Below are positions 36,901-48,322 of a stretch of 64,000 nt of DNA, in pieces. The notes beneath the pieces were generated by a model, which worked only from the letters and a program-made list of their open reading frames with translations, ran no database searches and was not told the DNA's origin. The position numbers and the translations under genes are program-made. Position 1 is the first letter of the stretch. Each line of letters starts with the position of its first letter. The DNA is from Hippophae tibetana (lineage: Eukaryota > Streptophyta > Magnoliopsida > Rosales > Elaeagnaceae), in contig CM072810.1 in the NCBI GenBank assembly GCA_037013495.1, positions 34,625,843 to 34,689,842 of the forward strand, given 5' to 3'.

Positions 36901-39900
36901 TTAATGTTGAAATGCTTATATGAGTGGTCTCCAAAATCATTCATGTTGTTTTTGAAGAAGTAAAATTTTAAATGCATCATAATAATCATTTTAGATCCCT
37001 AATTAGCTTTTTTTAATATCCCTAAAAAGGGTTTCTTATTTCTAAGAAATTTAGGAAATCACACTGCAAGTAGAGCCATTTTCTCTTCATTATGATTAGA
37101 GTCATCTTTTCTAATAATTGGGTCAAAAACGTGTTCACTCTCACCACTATCTTTGATGTCTTGAGGAACAATTTCCTTCCCTTTTCGAAAGTAAACTTCT
37201 CTCACCTTAGGCAAAAGTGATGCAGTTCGAATACTTGCCCAATAGATTCATTTAAGAGTATGTTCGGTGGGCATGTACATGGACTTAAGCAAGGTAACTT
37301 TGGCATTATAATGATAAGGTAGTATAGGAATGATTTTATCAATCTAAATTTCTTGGAAAATAGGTCCACCAAACTTTTCAAGGAGTTGCTAATGTTTGAA
37401 AAACATTCGAAGACTTTGTCTAAAGTTTCATCCCCTTCCATGATATAGTGCTCAAAATTTCAATTCAACTTCATAATTCTAGATTGATTTTAATGTTGAA
37501 ATGCTTATATGAGTGGTCTCCAAAATCATTCATGTTGTTTTTGAAGAAGTAAAATTTTAAATGCATCATAATAATCAATTTAGATCCCTAATTAGCTTTT
37601 TTTAATATCCCAAAAAAGGGTTTCTTATTTCTATGAAATTTAGGAAATCACACTGCAAGTAGAGCCATTTTCTCTTCATTATGATTAGAGTCATCTTTTC
37701 TAATAATTTGGTCAAAAACGTGTTCACTCTCACCACTATCTTTGATGTCTTGAGGAACAATTTCCTTCCCTTTTTGAAAGTAAACTGCTCTCAACTTAGG
37801 CAAAAGTGATGCAGTTCGAATACTTGCCCAATAGATTCATTTAAGAGTATGTTCGGTGGGCATGTACATGGACTTAAGCAAGGTAACTTTGGCATTAAAA
37901 TGACAAGGTAGTGTAGGAATTCTTTTTTCAATCTAATTTTCTTTGCAAATAGGTCCATCCAAGTTTTACAAGTAATTGATACTGTTTGAAAAACATTGAA
38001 CGACTTTGTCCAAAGTTTCTTCCCCTTGCATGATATAGTGCTAAAAATTTCAATTCAACTTCATAATTCTAGATTTATTTTAATATTGAAATGCTTATAT
38101 GAGTGGTCTCAAAAATCATTCATGTTGTTTTGAAGAATTACAATTTTAAATTAATTGTAATAATCATTTTAGAGCCCTAATTTCCTTTTTATAATAATCC
38201 TAAAAAAGGGATTTTTTCTTTCTAAGAAATTTAGGAAATCACACTGCAAGTGGAGCGATTCTTTCTTCATTATGATTAGAGACATCTTTTCTAACAATTG
38301 GGTCAAAAACATGTTCACTCTCACCACTATCCTTGATATCTTGAGTGCCAATTTCGTTCCCTCCTCGAAAGTCGATTGCTCTCAACATAGGCAAAAGTTA
38401 TGCAGTTCGAATACTTGCCCAACAGATTCATTTAAGAGTATGTTCGGTGGGCATGTACATGGACTTAAGCAAGGTAACTATGGCATTAAAATGATAAGGT
38501 AGTATAGGAATTATTTTCTCAATCTAATTTTCTTTAGAAATAGGTCCACCCAAGTTTTACAAGTAGTTGATAATGTTTGAAAAACATTGAAAGACTTTGT
38601 CCAAAGTTTCATACCCTTGCATGATATAGAGCTCAAAATTTCAATTCAACTTCATAATTCTAGATTTATTTTAATATTCAAATGCTTATATGAGTGGTCT
38701 CAAAAATCATTCATGTTGTTTTGAAGAATTACAATTTTAAATTAATTGTAATAATCGTTTTAGAGCCCTAATTTCCTTTTTATAATAATCCTAAAAAAAG
38801 GGTTTTTTTCTTTCTAAGAAATTTAGGAAACACACTGCAAGTAGAGCCATTTTCTCTTCATTGTGATTAGAGTCATCTTTTCTAACAATTGGTTCAAAAA
38901 CATGTTCACTCTAACCACTATCCTTGTTGTCTTGAGGGCCAATTTCTTTCCCTCCTCGAAAGTAGATTGCTCTCAACTTGGGGAAAATTGATGTAGTTCG
39001 AATACTTGACCAACAGATTCATTTAAGAATATGTTTGGTGGGCATGTACATGGACTTAAGCAAGGTAACTTTGGCATTAAAATGATGAGGTAGTATAGGA
39101 ATTATTTTCTCAATCTAATTTTCTTTGGAAATAGGTCCACCCAAGTTTTACAAGTAGTTGATATTGTTTGAAAAACATTGAACGACTTTGTCCAAAGTTT
39201 CTTCCGCTTGCATGATATAGAGCTCAAAATTTCAATTCAACTTCATAATTCTAGATTTATTTTAATATTGAATCGCTTATATGAGTGGTCTCAAAAATCA
39301 AGCACGTTGTTTTGAAGAATTACAATTTTTAATTAATTCTAATAATCGTTTTACAGCCGTAATTTCCTTTTTATAATAATCCTAAAAAAGGGTTTTTTTC
39401 TTTCTAAGAAATTTAGTAAATCACACTGCAAGTAGAGCCATTTTCTCTTCATTATGATTAGAGTCATCTGTTCTAACAATTGGGTCAAAAACATGTTCAC
39501 TCTCACCACTATCCTTGATGTCTTGAGGGCCAATTTCTTTCCCTCCTCGAAAGTAGATTGCTCTCAACTGGGGCAAAAGTGATGCAGTTCGAATACTTGC
39601 CCAACAGATTCATTTAAGAGTATGTTCGGTTGGCTTGTAAAACGGACTTAAGCAAGGTAACTTTGGCATTAAAATGATAAGGTAGTATAGGAATGATTTT
39701 ATCAATCTAATTTTCTTGGAAAATAGGTCCACCAAACTTTTCAAGGAGTTGCTAATGTTTGAAAAACATTCAAAGACTTTGTCTAAAGTTTCATCCCCTT
39801 CCATGATATAGTGCTCAAAATTTCAATTCAACTTCATAATTCTAGATTGATTTTAATGTTGAAATGCTTATATGAGTGGTCTCCAAAATCATTCATGTTG

Positions 39901-40400
39901 TTTTTGAAGAAGTAAAATTTTAAATGCCACATAATAATCATTTTAGATCCCTAATTAGCTTTTTTTAATATCCCTAAAAAGGGTTTCTTATTTCTAAGAA
40001 ATTTAGGAAATCACACTGCAAGTAGAGCCATTTTCTCTTCATTATGATTAGAGTCATCTTTTCTAATAATTGGGTCAAAAACGTGTTCACTCTCACCACT
40101 ATCTTTGATGTCTTGAGGAACAATTTCCTTCCCTTTTCGAAAGTAAACTTCTCTCACCTTAGGCAAAAGTGATGCAGTTCGAATACTTGCCCAATAGATT
40201 CATTTAAGAGTATGTTCGGTGGGCATGTACATGGACTTAAGCAAGGTAACTTTGGCATTATAATGATAAGGTAGTATAGGAATGATTTTATCAATCTAAT
40301 TTTCTTGGAAAATAGGTCCACCACACTTTTCAAGGAGTTGCTAATGTTTGAAAAACATTCAAAGACTTTGTCTAAAGTTTCATCCCCTTCCATGATATAG
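33790..40400. repeat. Hexameric higher-order repeat (3541 bp), ~1.9 copies
   Basis: Copies are about 33790-37330 and 37331-40400; the first overlaps the end of the preceding trimer. Unit starts: 33910 B1, 34500 A1, 35091 A1, 35682 A3, 36273 B3, 36862 B3, 37451 B1, 38041 A1, 38632 A1, 39223 A3, 39814 B3. Diagnostic variants lie 3541 bp apart: a 2-bp deletion giving ggaaacacactgc (about 35286 and 38827), ttccgcttgc (35661 and 39202), gcaaaagttatgcag (about 34850 and 38391) and catctgttctaac (about 35925 and 39466). The hexamer contains the A1-A3-B order of the neighbouring trimers plus extra units. Confidence 0.88.
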
Positions 40401-40426
40401 TGCTCAAAATTTCCATTCAACTTCAT
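40154..40426 (-). pseudogene. Gag remnant with extended N-terminal part (type 3)
   Basis: The 90-codon frame begins MKLNGNFEHYIMEGDETL, with the same GGA in place of TGA as at 29800. It has SVVDLF for SLVDLF. It ends in the shifted frame. Confidence 0.58.
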
Positions 40427-41582
40427 AATTCTAGATTGATTTTAATGTTGAAATGCTTATATGAGTGGTCTCCAAAATCATTCATGTTGTTTTTGAAGAA
40501 GTAAAATTTTAAATTCATCATAACAATCATTTTAGATACCTAATTAGCTTTTTTTAATATCCCTAAAAAGGGTTTCTTATTTCTAAGAAATTTAGGAAAT
40601 CACACTGCAAGTAGAGCCATTTTCTCTTCATTATGATTAGAGTCATCTTTTCTAACACTTGGTCAAAAACATGTTCACTCTCACCATTATCCTTGATGTC
40701 TTGAAGGCCAATTTCTTTCCCTCCTCAAAAGTAGGTTGCTCTCAACTGGGGCAAAAGTGATGCAGTTCGAATACTTGCCCAATAGATTCATTTAAGAGTA
40801 TGTTCGGTGGGCATGTGAATGGACTTAAGCAAGGTAACTTTCGCATTAAAATGACAAGGTGGTATAGGAATTCTTTTTTCAATCTAATTTTCTTTGCAAA
40901 TAGGTCCACCCAATTTTTACAAGTAGTTGATAATGTTTGAAAAAAATTGAAAGACTTGGTCCAAAGTTTCTTCCCCTTGCATGATATAGTGCTCAAAATT
41001 TCAATTCAACTTCATAATTCTAGATTTATTTTAATATTGAAATGCTTATATGAGTGGTCTCAAAAATCATTCATGTTGTTTTGAAGAAGTACAATTTTAA
41101 ATTAATTCTAATAATCATTTTAGAGCCCTAATTTCCTTTTTATAATAATCCTTAAAAAGGGTTTTTTTCTTTCTAAGAAATTTAGGAAATCACACTGCAA
41201 GTGGAGCTATTTTTTCTTCATTATGATTAAAGTTATCTTTTCTAACAATTGGGTCAAAAACGTGTTCACTCTCACCACTATCCTTGATATCTTGAGAGCC
41301 AATTTCTTTCCCTCCTCGAAAGACGATTGCTCTCAACATGGGCAAAAGTGATGTAGTTCGAATACTTGCCCAACAAATTCATTTAAGAGTATGTTCGGTG
41401 GGCATGTACATGGACTTAAGCAAGGTAACTTTGGCATTAAAATGATAAGGTAGTGTAGGAATGATTTTCTCAATCTAATTTTGTTTGTAAATAGGTCCAC
41501 TAAACTTCTTCAAGGAGTTGATTATATTTTAAAAACATTGAAAGACTTTGTCTAAAGTTTCATCCCCTTCCATGATATAGTG

Positions 41583-42171
41583 CTCAAAATTTCAATTCAA
41601 CTTCATAATTCTAGATAGATTTTAATGTTGAAATGCTTATATGAGTGGTCTCCAAAATCATTCATGTTGTTTTGAAGAAGTACAATTTTAAATTAATTCT
41701 AATAATCATTTTAGAGCCCTAATTTCCTTTTTATAATAATCCTTAAAAAGGGTTTTTTTCTTTCTAAAAAATTTAGGAAATCATACTGCAAGTAGAGCCA
41801 TTTTCTCTTCATTATGATTAGAGTCATCTTTTCTAATATTTGGGTCAAAAACGTGTTCACTCTCACCACTATCCTGATGTCTTGGGAACAATTTCCTTCC
41901 CTCCACGAAAGTAAACTGCTCTCAACTTAGGCAAAAGTGATGCAGTTCGAATACTTGTCCAATAGATTCATTTAAGAGTATGTTCGGTGGGCATGTACAT
42001 GGACTTAAGCAAGGTAACTTTGGCATTAAAATGATAAGGTAGTATAGGAATGATTTTATCAATCTAATTTTCTTTGGAAATAGGTCCACCCAAGTTTTAC
42101 AAGTAATTGATATTGTTTGAAAAACATTGAACGACTTTGTCCAAAGTTTCTTCCCCTTGCATGATATAGAG
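41583..42171. repeat. Chimeric monomer: B-type head, A body, B-like middle
   Basis: The head has tagatagattttaatg and ggtctccaaaatcatt (B-like), then tgttttgaagaagtac and gagccctaatttcc (A). Later it has gggaacaatttccttcc (B-like, with deletions giving atcctgatgtcttggg). The right end is module 1 preceded by a type 3 flank (gattttatcaatc). At least three class switches are visible within 589 bp, which suggests repeated short conversion tracts. Confidence 0.75.
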
Positions 42172-43693
42172 CTCAAAATTTCAATTCAACTTCATAATTC
42201 TAGATTTATTTTAATATTGAATCGCTTATATGAGTGGTCTTAAAAATCAATCATGTTGTTTTGAAGAATTACAATTTTAAATTAATTGTAATAATCGTTT
42301 TACAGCCGTAATTTCCTTTTTATAATAATCCTAAAAAAGGGTTTTTTTCTTTCTAAGAAATTTAGGAAATCACACTGCAAGTAGAGCCATTTTCTCTTCA
42401 TTGTGATTAGAGTCATCTTTTCTAACAATTGGTTCAAAAACATGTTCACTCTAACCACTATCCTTGTTGTCTTGAGGGCCAATTTCTTTCCCTCCTCGAA
42501 AGTAGATTGCAGTCAACTTGGGGAAAATTGATGTAGTTCGAATACTTGCCCAACAGATTCATTTAAGAATATGTTTGGTGGGCATGTACATGGACTTAAG
42601 CAAGGTAACTTTGGCATTAAAATGATGAGGTAGTATAGGAATTATTTTCTCAATCTAATTTTCTTTGGAAATAGGTCCACCCAAGTTTTACAAGTAATTG
42701 ATATTGTTTGAAAAACATTGAACGACTTTGTCCAAAGTTTCTTCCCCTTGCATGATATAGAGCTCAAAATTTCAATTCAACTTCATAATTCTAGATTTAT
42801 TTTAATATTGAATCGCTTATATGAGTGGTCTCAAAAATCAATCACGTTGTTTTGAAGAATTACAATTTTTAATTAATTCTAATAATCGTTTTACAGCCGT
42901 AATTTCCTTTTTATAATAATCCTAAAAAAGGGATTTTTTCTTTCTAAGAAATTTAGTAAATCACACTGCAAGTAGATCCATTTTCTCTTCATTGTGATTA
43001 GAGTCATCTGTTCTAACAATTGGGTCAAAAACATGTTCACTCTCACCACTATCCTTGATGTCTTGAGGGCCAATTTCTTTCCCTCCTCGAAAGTAGATTG
43101 CTCTCAACTGGGGCAAAAGTGATGCAGTTCGAATACTTGCCCAACAGATTCATTTAAGAGTATGTTCGGTGGGCTTGTAAAACGGACTTAAGCAAGGCAT
43201 CTTTGGCATTAAAATGATAAGGTAGTATAGGAATGATTTTATCAATCTAATTTTCTTGGAAAATAGGTCCACCAAACTTTTCAAGGAGTTGCTAATGTTT
43301 GAAAAACATTCAAAGACTTTGTCTAAAGTTTCATCCCCTTCCATGATATAGTGCTCAAAATTTCAATTCAACTTCATAATTCTAGATTGATTTTAATGTT
43401 GAAATGCTTATATGAGTGGTCTCCAAAATCATTCATGTTGTTTTTGAAGAAGTAAAATTTTAAATGCATCATAATAATCATTTTAGATCCCTAATTAGCT
43501 TTTTTTAATATCCCTAAAAAGGGTTTCTTATTTCTAAGAAATTTAGGAAATCACACTGCAAGTAGAGCCATTTTCTCTTCATTATGGTTAGAGTCATCTT
43601 TTCTAATAATTGGGTCAAAAACGTGTTCACTCTCACCACTATCTTTGATGTCTTGAGGAACAATTTCCTTCCCTTTTCGAAAGTAAACTGCTC

Positions 43694-43966
43694 TCAACTT
43701 AGGCAAAAGTGATGCAGTTCGAATACTTGCCCAATAGATTCATTTAAGAGTATGTTCGGTGGGCATGTACATGGACTTAAGCAAGGTAACTTTGGCATTA
43801 AAATGACAAGGTAGTATAGGAATGATTTTATCAATCTAATTTTCTTGGAAAATAGGTCCACCAAACTTTTCAAGGAGTTGCTAATGTTTGAAAAACATTC
43901 AAAGACTTTGTCTAAAGTTTCATCCCCTTCCATGATATAGTGCTCAAAATTTCCATTCAACTTCAT
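43694..43966 (-). pseudogene. Gag remnant with extended N-terminal part (type 3)
   Basis: The 90-codon frame has the same N-terminal extension. The left module of the following unit (43944) is type A although it follows module 3, so a crossover lies just beyond this frame's start, between ttccattcaac and the A-type TCTAGATTTATTTTAATA. Confidence 0.58.
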
Positions 43967-44920
43967 AATTCTAGATTTATTTTAATATTCAAATGCTTAT
44001 ATGAGTGGTCTCAAAAATCATTCATGTTGTTTTGAAGAATTACAATTTTAAATTAATTGTAATAATCGTTTTAGAGCCCTAATTTCCTTTTTATAATAAT
44101 CCTAAAAAAGGGTTTTTTTCTTTCTAAGAAATTTAGGAAATCACACTGCAAGTAGAGCCATTTTCTCTTCATTGTGATTAGAGTCATCTTTCCTAACAAT
44201 TGGTTCAAAAACATGTTCACTCTAACCACTATCCTTGTTGTCTTGAGGGCCAATTTCTTTCCCTCCTCGAAAGTAGATTGCCGTCAACTTGGGGAAAATT
44301 GATGTAGTTCGAATACTTGCCCAACAGATTCATTTAAGAATATGTTTGGTGGGCATGTACATGGACTTAAGCAAGGTAACTTTGGCATTAAAATGATGAG
44401 GTAGTATAGGAATTATTTTCTCAATCTAATTTTCTTTGGAAATAGGTCCACCCAAGTTTTACAAGTAATTGATATTGTTTGAAAAACATTGAACGACTTT
44501 GTCCAAAGTTTCTTCCCCTTGCATGATATAGAGCTCAAAATTTCAATTCAACTTCATAATTCTAGATTTATTTTAATATTGAATCGCTTATATGAGTGGT
44601 CTCAAAAATCAATCATGTTGTTTTGAAGAATTACAATTTTTAATTAATTCTAATAATCGTTTTACAGCCGTAATTTCCTTTTTATAATAATCCTAAAAAA
44701 GGGTTTTTTTCTTTCTAAGAAATTTAGTAAATCACACTGCAAGTAGAGCCATTTTCTCTTCATTATGATTAGAGTCATCTTTTCTAACAATTGGGTCAAA
44801 AACATGTTCACTCTCACCACTATCCTTGATGTCTTGAGGGCCAATTTCTTTCCCTCCTCGAAAGTAGATTGCTCTCAACTGGGGCAAAAGTGATGCAGTT
44901 CGAATACTTGCCCAACAGAT

Positions 44921-45148
44921 TCATTTAAGAGTATGTTCGGTGGGCTTGTAAAACGGACTTAAGCAAGGTAACTTTGGCATTATAATGATAAGGTAGTATA
45001 GGAATGATTTTATCAATCTTATTTTCTTGGAAAATAGGTCCACCAAACTTTTCAAGGAGTTGCTAATGTTTGAAAAACATTCAAAGACTTTGTCTAAAGT
45101 TTCATCCCCTTCCATGATATAGTGCTCAAAATTTCCATTCAACTTCAT
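44921..45148 (-). pseudogene. Gag remnant with extended N-terminal part, first trimer copy
   Basis: The 75-codon frame starts MKLNGNFEHYIMEGDETL and ends FYKPTEHTLK. After the module 3 shift, one extra base in gtaaaacgg restores the gag frame for TEHTLK. It is repeated exactly at 46692-46919. Confidence 0.6.
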
Positions 45149-45841
45149 AATTCTAGATTGATTTTAATGTTGAAATGCTTATATGAGTGGTCTCCAAAAT
45201 CATTCATGTTGTTTTTGAAGAAGTAAAATTTTAAATTCATCATAACAATCATTTTAGATCCCTAATTAGCTTTTTTTAATATCCCTAAAAAGGGTTTCTT
45301 ATTTCTAAGAAATTTAGGAAATCACACTGCAAGTAGAGCCATTTTCTCTTCATTATGATTAGAGTCATCTTTTCTAACACTTGGTCAAAAACATGTTCAC
45401 TCTCACCATTATCCTTGATGTCTTGAGGGCCGATTTCTTTCCCTCCTCAAAAGTAGATTGCTCTCAACTGGGGAAAAAGTGATGCAGTTCGAATACTTGC
45501 CCAATAGATTCATTTAAGAGTATGTTCGTTGGGCATGTGAATGGACTTAAGCAAGGTAACTTTCGCATTAAAATGACAAGGTGGTATAGGAATTCTTTTT
45601 TCAATCTAATTTTCTTTGCAAATAGGTGCACCCAATTTTTACAAGTAGTTGATAATGTTTGAAAAAAATTGAAAGACTTGGTCCAAAGTTTCTTCCCCTT
45701 GCATGATATAGTGCTCAAAATTTCAATTCAACTTCATAATTCTAGATTTATTTTAATATTGAAATGCTTATATGAGTGGTCTTAAAAATCAATCATGTTG
45801 TTTTGAAGAATTACAATTTTTAATTAATTCTAATAATCGTT

Positions 45842-46159
45842 TTACAGCCGTAATTTCCTTTTTATAATAATCCTAAAAAAGGGTTTTTTTCTTTCTAAGA
45901 AATTTAGTAAATCACACTGCAAGTAGAGCCATTTTCTCTTCATTATGATTAGAGTCATCTTTTCTAACAATTGGGTCAAAAACATGTTCACTCTCACCAC
46001 TATCCTTGATGTCTTGAGGGCCAATTTCTTTCCCTCCTCGAAAGTAGATTGCTCTCCACTAGGGCAAAAGTGATGCAGTTCGAATACTTGCCCAACAGAT
46101 TCATTTAAGAATATGTTTGGTGGGCATGTACATGGACTTAAGCAAGGTAACTTTGGCAT
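45842..46159 (-). other. Joined open frame (105 codons), first trimer copy
   Basis: A different change at the same stop (tctccact on the plus strand, TGA to GGA) joins the frames here. It starts with MPKLPCLSPCTC. It is duplicated exactly at 47613-47930 as part of the 1771-bp trimer. No recognisable protein is encoded. Confidence 0.72.
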
Positions 46160-46691
46160 TAAAATGATGAGGTAGTATAGGAATTATTTTCTCAATCTAA
46201 TTTTCTTTGGAAATAGGTCCACCCAAGTTTTACAAGTAATTGATATTGTTTGAAAAACATTGAACGACTTTGTCCAAAGTTTCTTCCCCTTGCATGATAT
46301 AGAGCTCAAAATTTCAATTCAACTTCATAATTCTAGATTTATTTTAATATTGAATCGCTTATATGAGTGGTCTCAAAAATCAATCACGTTGTTTTGAAGA
46401 ATTACAATTTTTAATTAATTCTAATAATCGTTTTACAGCCGTAATTTCCTTTTTATAATAATCCTAAAAAAGGGTTTTTTTCTTTCTAAGAAATTTAGTA
46501 AATCACACTGCAAGTAGAGCCATTTTCTCTTCATTATGATTAGAGTCATCTTTTCTAACAATTGGGTCAAAAACATGTTCACTCTCACCACTATCCTTGA
46601 TGTCTTGAGGGCCAATTTCTTTCCCTCCTCGAAAGTAGATTGCTCTCAACTGGGGCAAAAGTGATGCAGTTCGAATACTTGCCCAACAGAT

Positions 46692-46919
46692 TCATTTAAG
46701 AGTATGTTCGGTGGGCTTGTAAAACGGACTTAAGCAAGGTAACTTTGGCATTATAATGATAAGGTAGTATAGGAATGATTTTATCAATCTTATTTTCTTG
46801 GAAAATAGGTCCACCAAACTTTTCAAGGAGTTGCTAATGTTTGAAAAACATTCAAAGACTTTGTCTAAAGTTTCATCCCCTTCCATGATATAGTGCTCAA
46901 AATTTCCATTCAACTTCAT
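46692..46919 (-). pseudogene. Gag remnant with extended N-terminal part, second trimer copy
   Basis: It is identical to the frame at 44921-45148, 1771 bp away, including the compensating extra base in gtaaaacgg. The same extra base is present in type 3 units at about 31963, 33735, 36099, 39640, 43181 and 48492. Confidence 0.6.
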
Positions 46920-47612
46920 AATTCTAGATTGATTTTAATGTTGAAATGCTTATATGAGTGGTCTCCAAAATCATTCATGTTGTTTTTGAAGAAGTAAAAT
47001 TTTAAATTCATCATAACAATCATTTTAGATCCCTAATTAGCTTTTTTTAATATCCCTAAAAAGGGTTTCTTATTTCTAAGAAATTTAGGAAATCACACTG
47101 CAAGTAGAGCCATTTTCTCTTCATTATGATTAGAGTCATCTTTTCTAACACTTGGTCAAAAACATGTTCACTCTCACCATTATCCTTGATGTCTTGAGGG
47201 CCGATTTCTTTCCCTCCTCAAAAGTAGATTGCTCTCAACTGGGGAAAAAGTGATGCAGTTCGAATACTTGCCCAATAGATTCATTTAAGAGTATGTTCGT
47301 TGGGCATGTGAATGGACTTAAGCAAGGTAACTTTCGCATTAAAATGACAAGGTGGTATAGGAATTCTTTTTTCAATCTAATTTTCTTTGCAAATAGGTGC
47401 ACCCAATTTTTACAAGTAGTTGATAATGTTTGAAAAAAATTGAAAGACTTGGTCCAAAGTTTCTTCCCCTTGCATGATATAGTGCTCAAAATTTCAATTC
47501 AACTTCATAATTCTAGATTTATTTTAATATTGAAATGCTTATATGAGTGGTCTTAAAAATCAATCATGTTGTTTTGAAGAATTACAATTTTTAATTAATT
47601 CTAATAATCGTT

Positions 47613-47930
47613 TTACAGCCGTAATTTCCTTTTTATAATAATCCTAAAAAAGGGTTTTTTTCTTTCTAAGAAATTTAGTAAATCACACTGCAAGTAGAGC
47701 CATTTTCTCTTCATTATGATTAGAGTCATCTTTTCTAACAATTGGGTCAAAAACATGTTCACTCTCACCACTATCCTTGATGTCTTGAGGGCCAATTTCT
47801 TTCCCTCCTCGAAAGTAGATTGCTCTCCACTAGGGCAAAAGTGATGCAGTTCGAATACTTGCCCAACAGATTCATTTAAGAATATGTTTGGTGGGCATGT
47901 ACATGGACTTAAGCAAGGTAACTTTGGCAT
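47613..47930 (-). other. Joined open frame (105 codons), second trimer copy
   Basis: It is an exact copy of the frame at 45842-46159 with the same TGA-to-GGA change (gctctccactagggc). It is carried along by the trimer duplication. Confidence 0.72.
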
Positions 47931-48322
47931 TAAAATGATGAGGTAGTATAGGAATTATTTTCTCAATCTAATTTTCTTTGGAAATAGGTCCACCCAAGTT
48001 TTACAAGTAATTGATATTGTTTGAAAAACATTGAACGACTTTGTCCAAAGTTTCTTCCCCTTGCATGATATAGAGCTCAAAATTTCAATTCAACTTCATA
48101 ATTCTAGATTTATTTTAATATTGAATCGCTTATATGAGTGGTCTCAAAAATCAATCACGTTGTTTTGAAGAATTACAATTTTTAATTAATTCTAATAATC
48201 GTTTTACAGCCGTAATTTCCTTTTTATAATAATCCTAAAAAAGGGTTTTTTTCTTTCTAAGAAATTTAGTAAATCACACTGCAAGTAGAGCCATTTTCTC
48301 TTCATTATGATTAGAGTCATCT

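Larger units (their letters stand above)
40401..44533. repeat. Recombinant block between the hexamer and trimer arrays
   Basis: Unit starts: 40404 B1, 40992 A2, 41583 A1 with a B-type head, 42172 A1, 42763 A3, 43354 B3, 43944 A1. Several units are chimeras. The unit at 40992 ends with module 2 joined to a type 3 tail (catccccttccatg). The unit at 41583 starts like B (ggtctccaaaatcatt) and switches to A by about 41670. The unit at 43354 is B3 but is followed by A, breaking the usual 3-then-B rule. A run of tattttaaaaacattg near 41523 is shared with 49790, 50970 and 52740. Confidence 0.8.
44534..48322. repeat. Trimeric higher-order repeat (1771 bp), visually identical copies
   Basis: Unit starts: 44534 A3, 45126 B1, 45714 A1, 46305 A3, 46897 B1, 47485 A1, then 48076 A3. 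Segments of about 1.94 kb starting near 44612 and 46383 look identical. Shared rare features are tcaatcttattttcttgg, ttcgttgggcatgtgaatgg, aataggtgcaccc and gctctccactagggc. The match breaks near 48323, where ctgttctaac replaces cttttctaac. The same A1-A3-B unit order occurs at 30.96-34.5 kb and 42.2-44.5 kb, so this is the most frequently reused trimer in the window. Confidence 0.9.
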
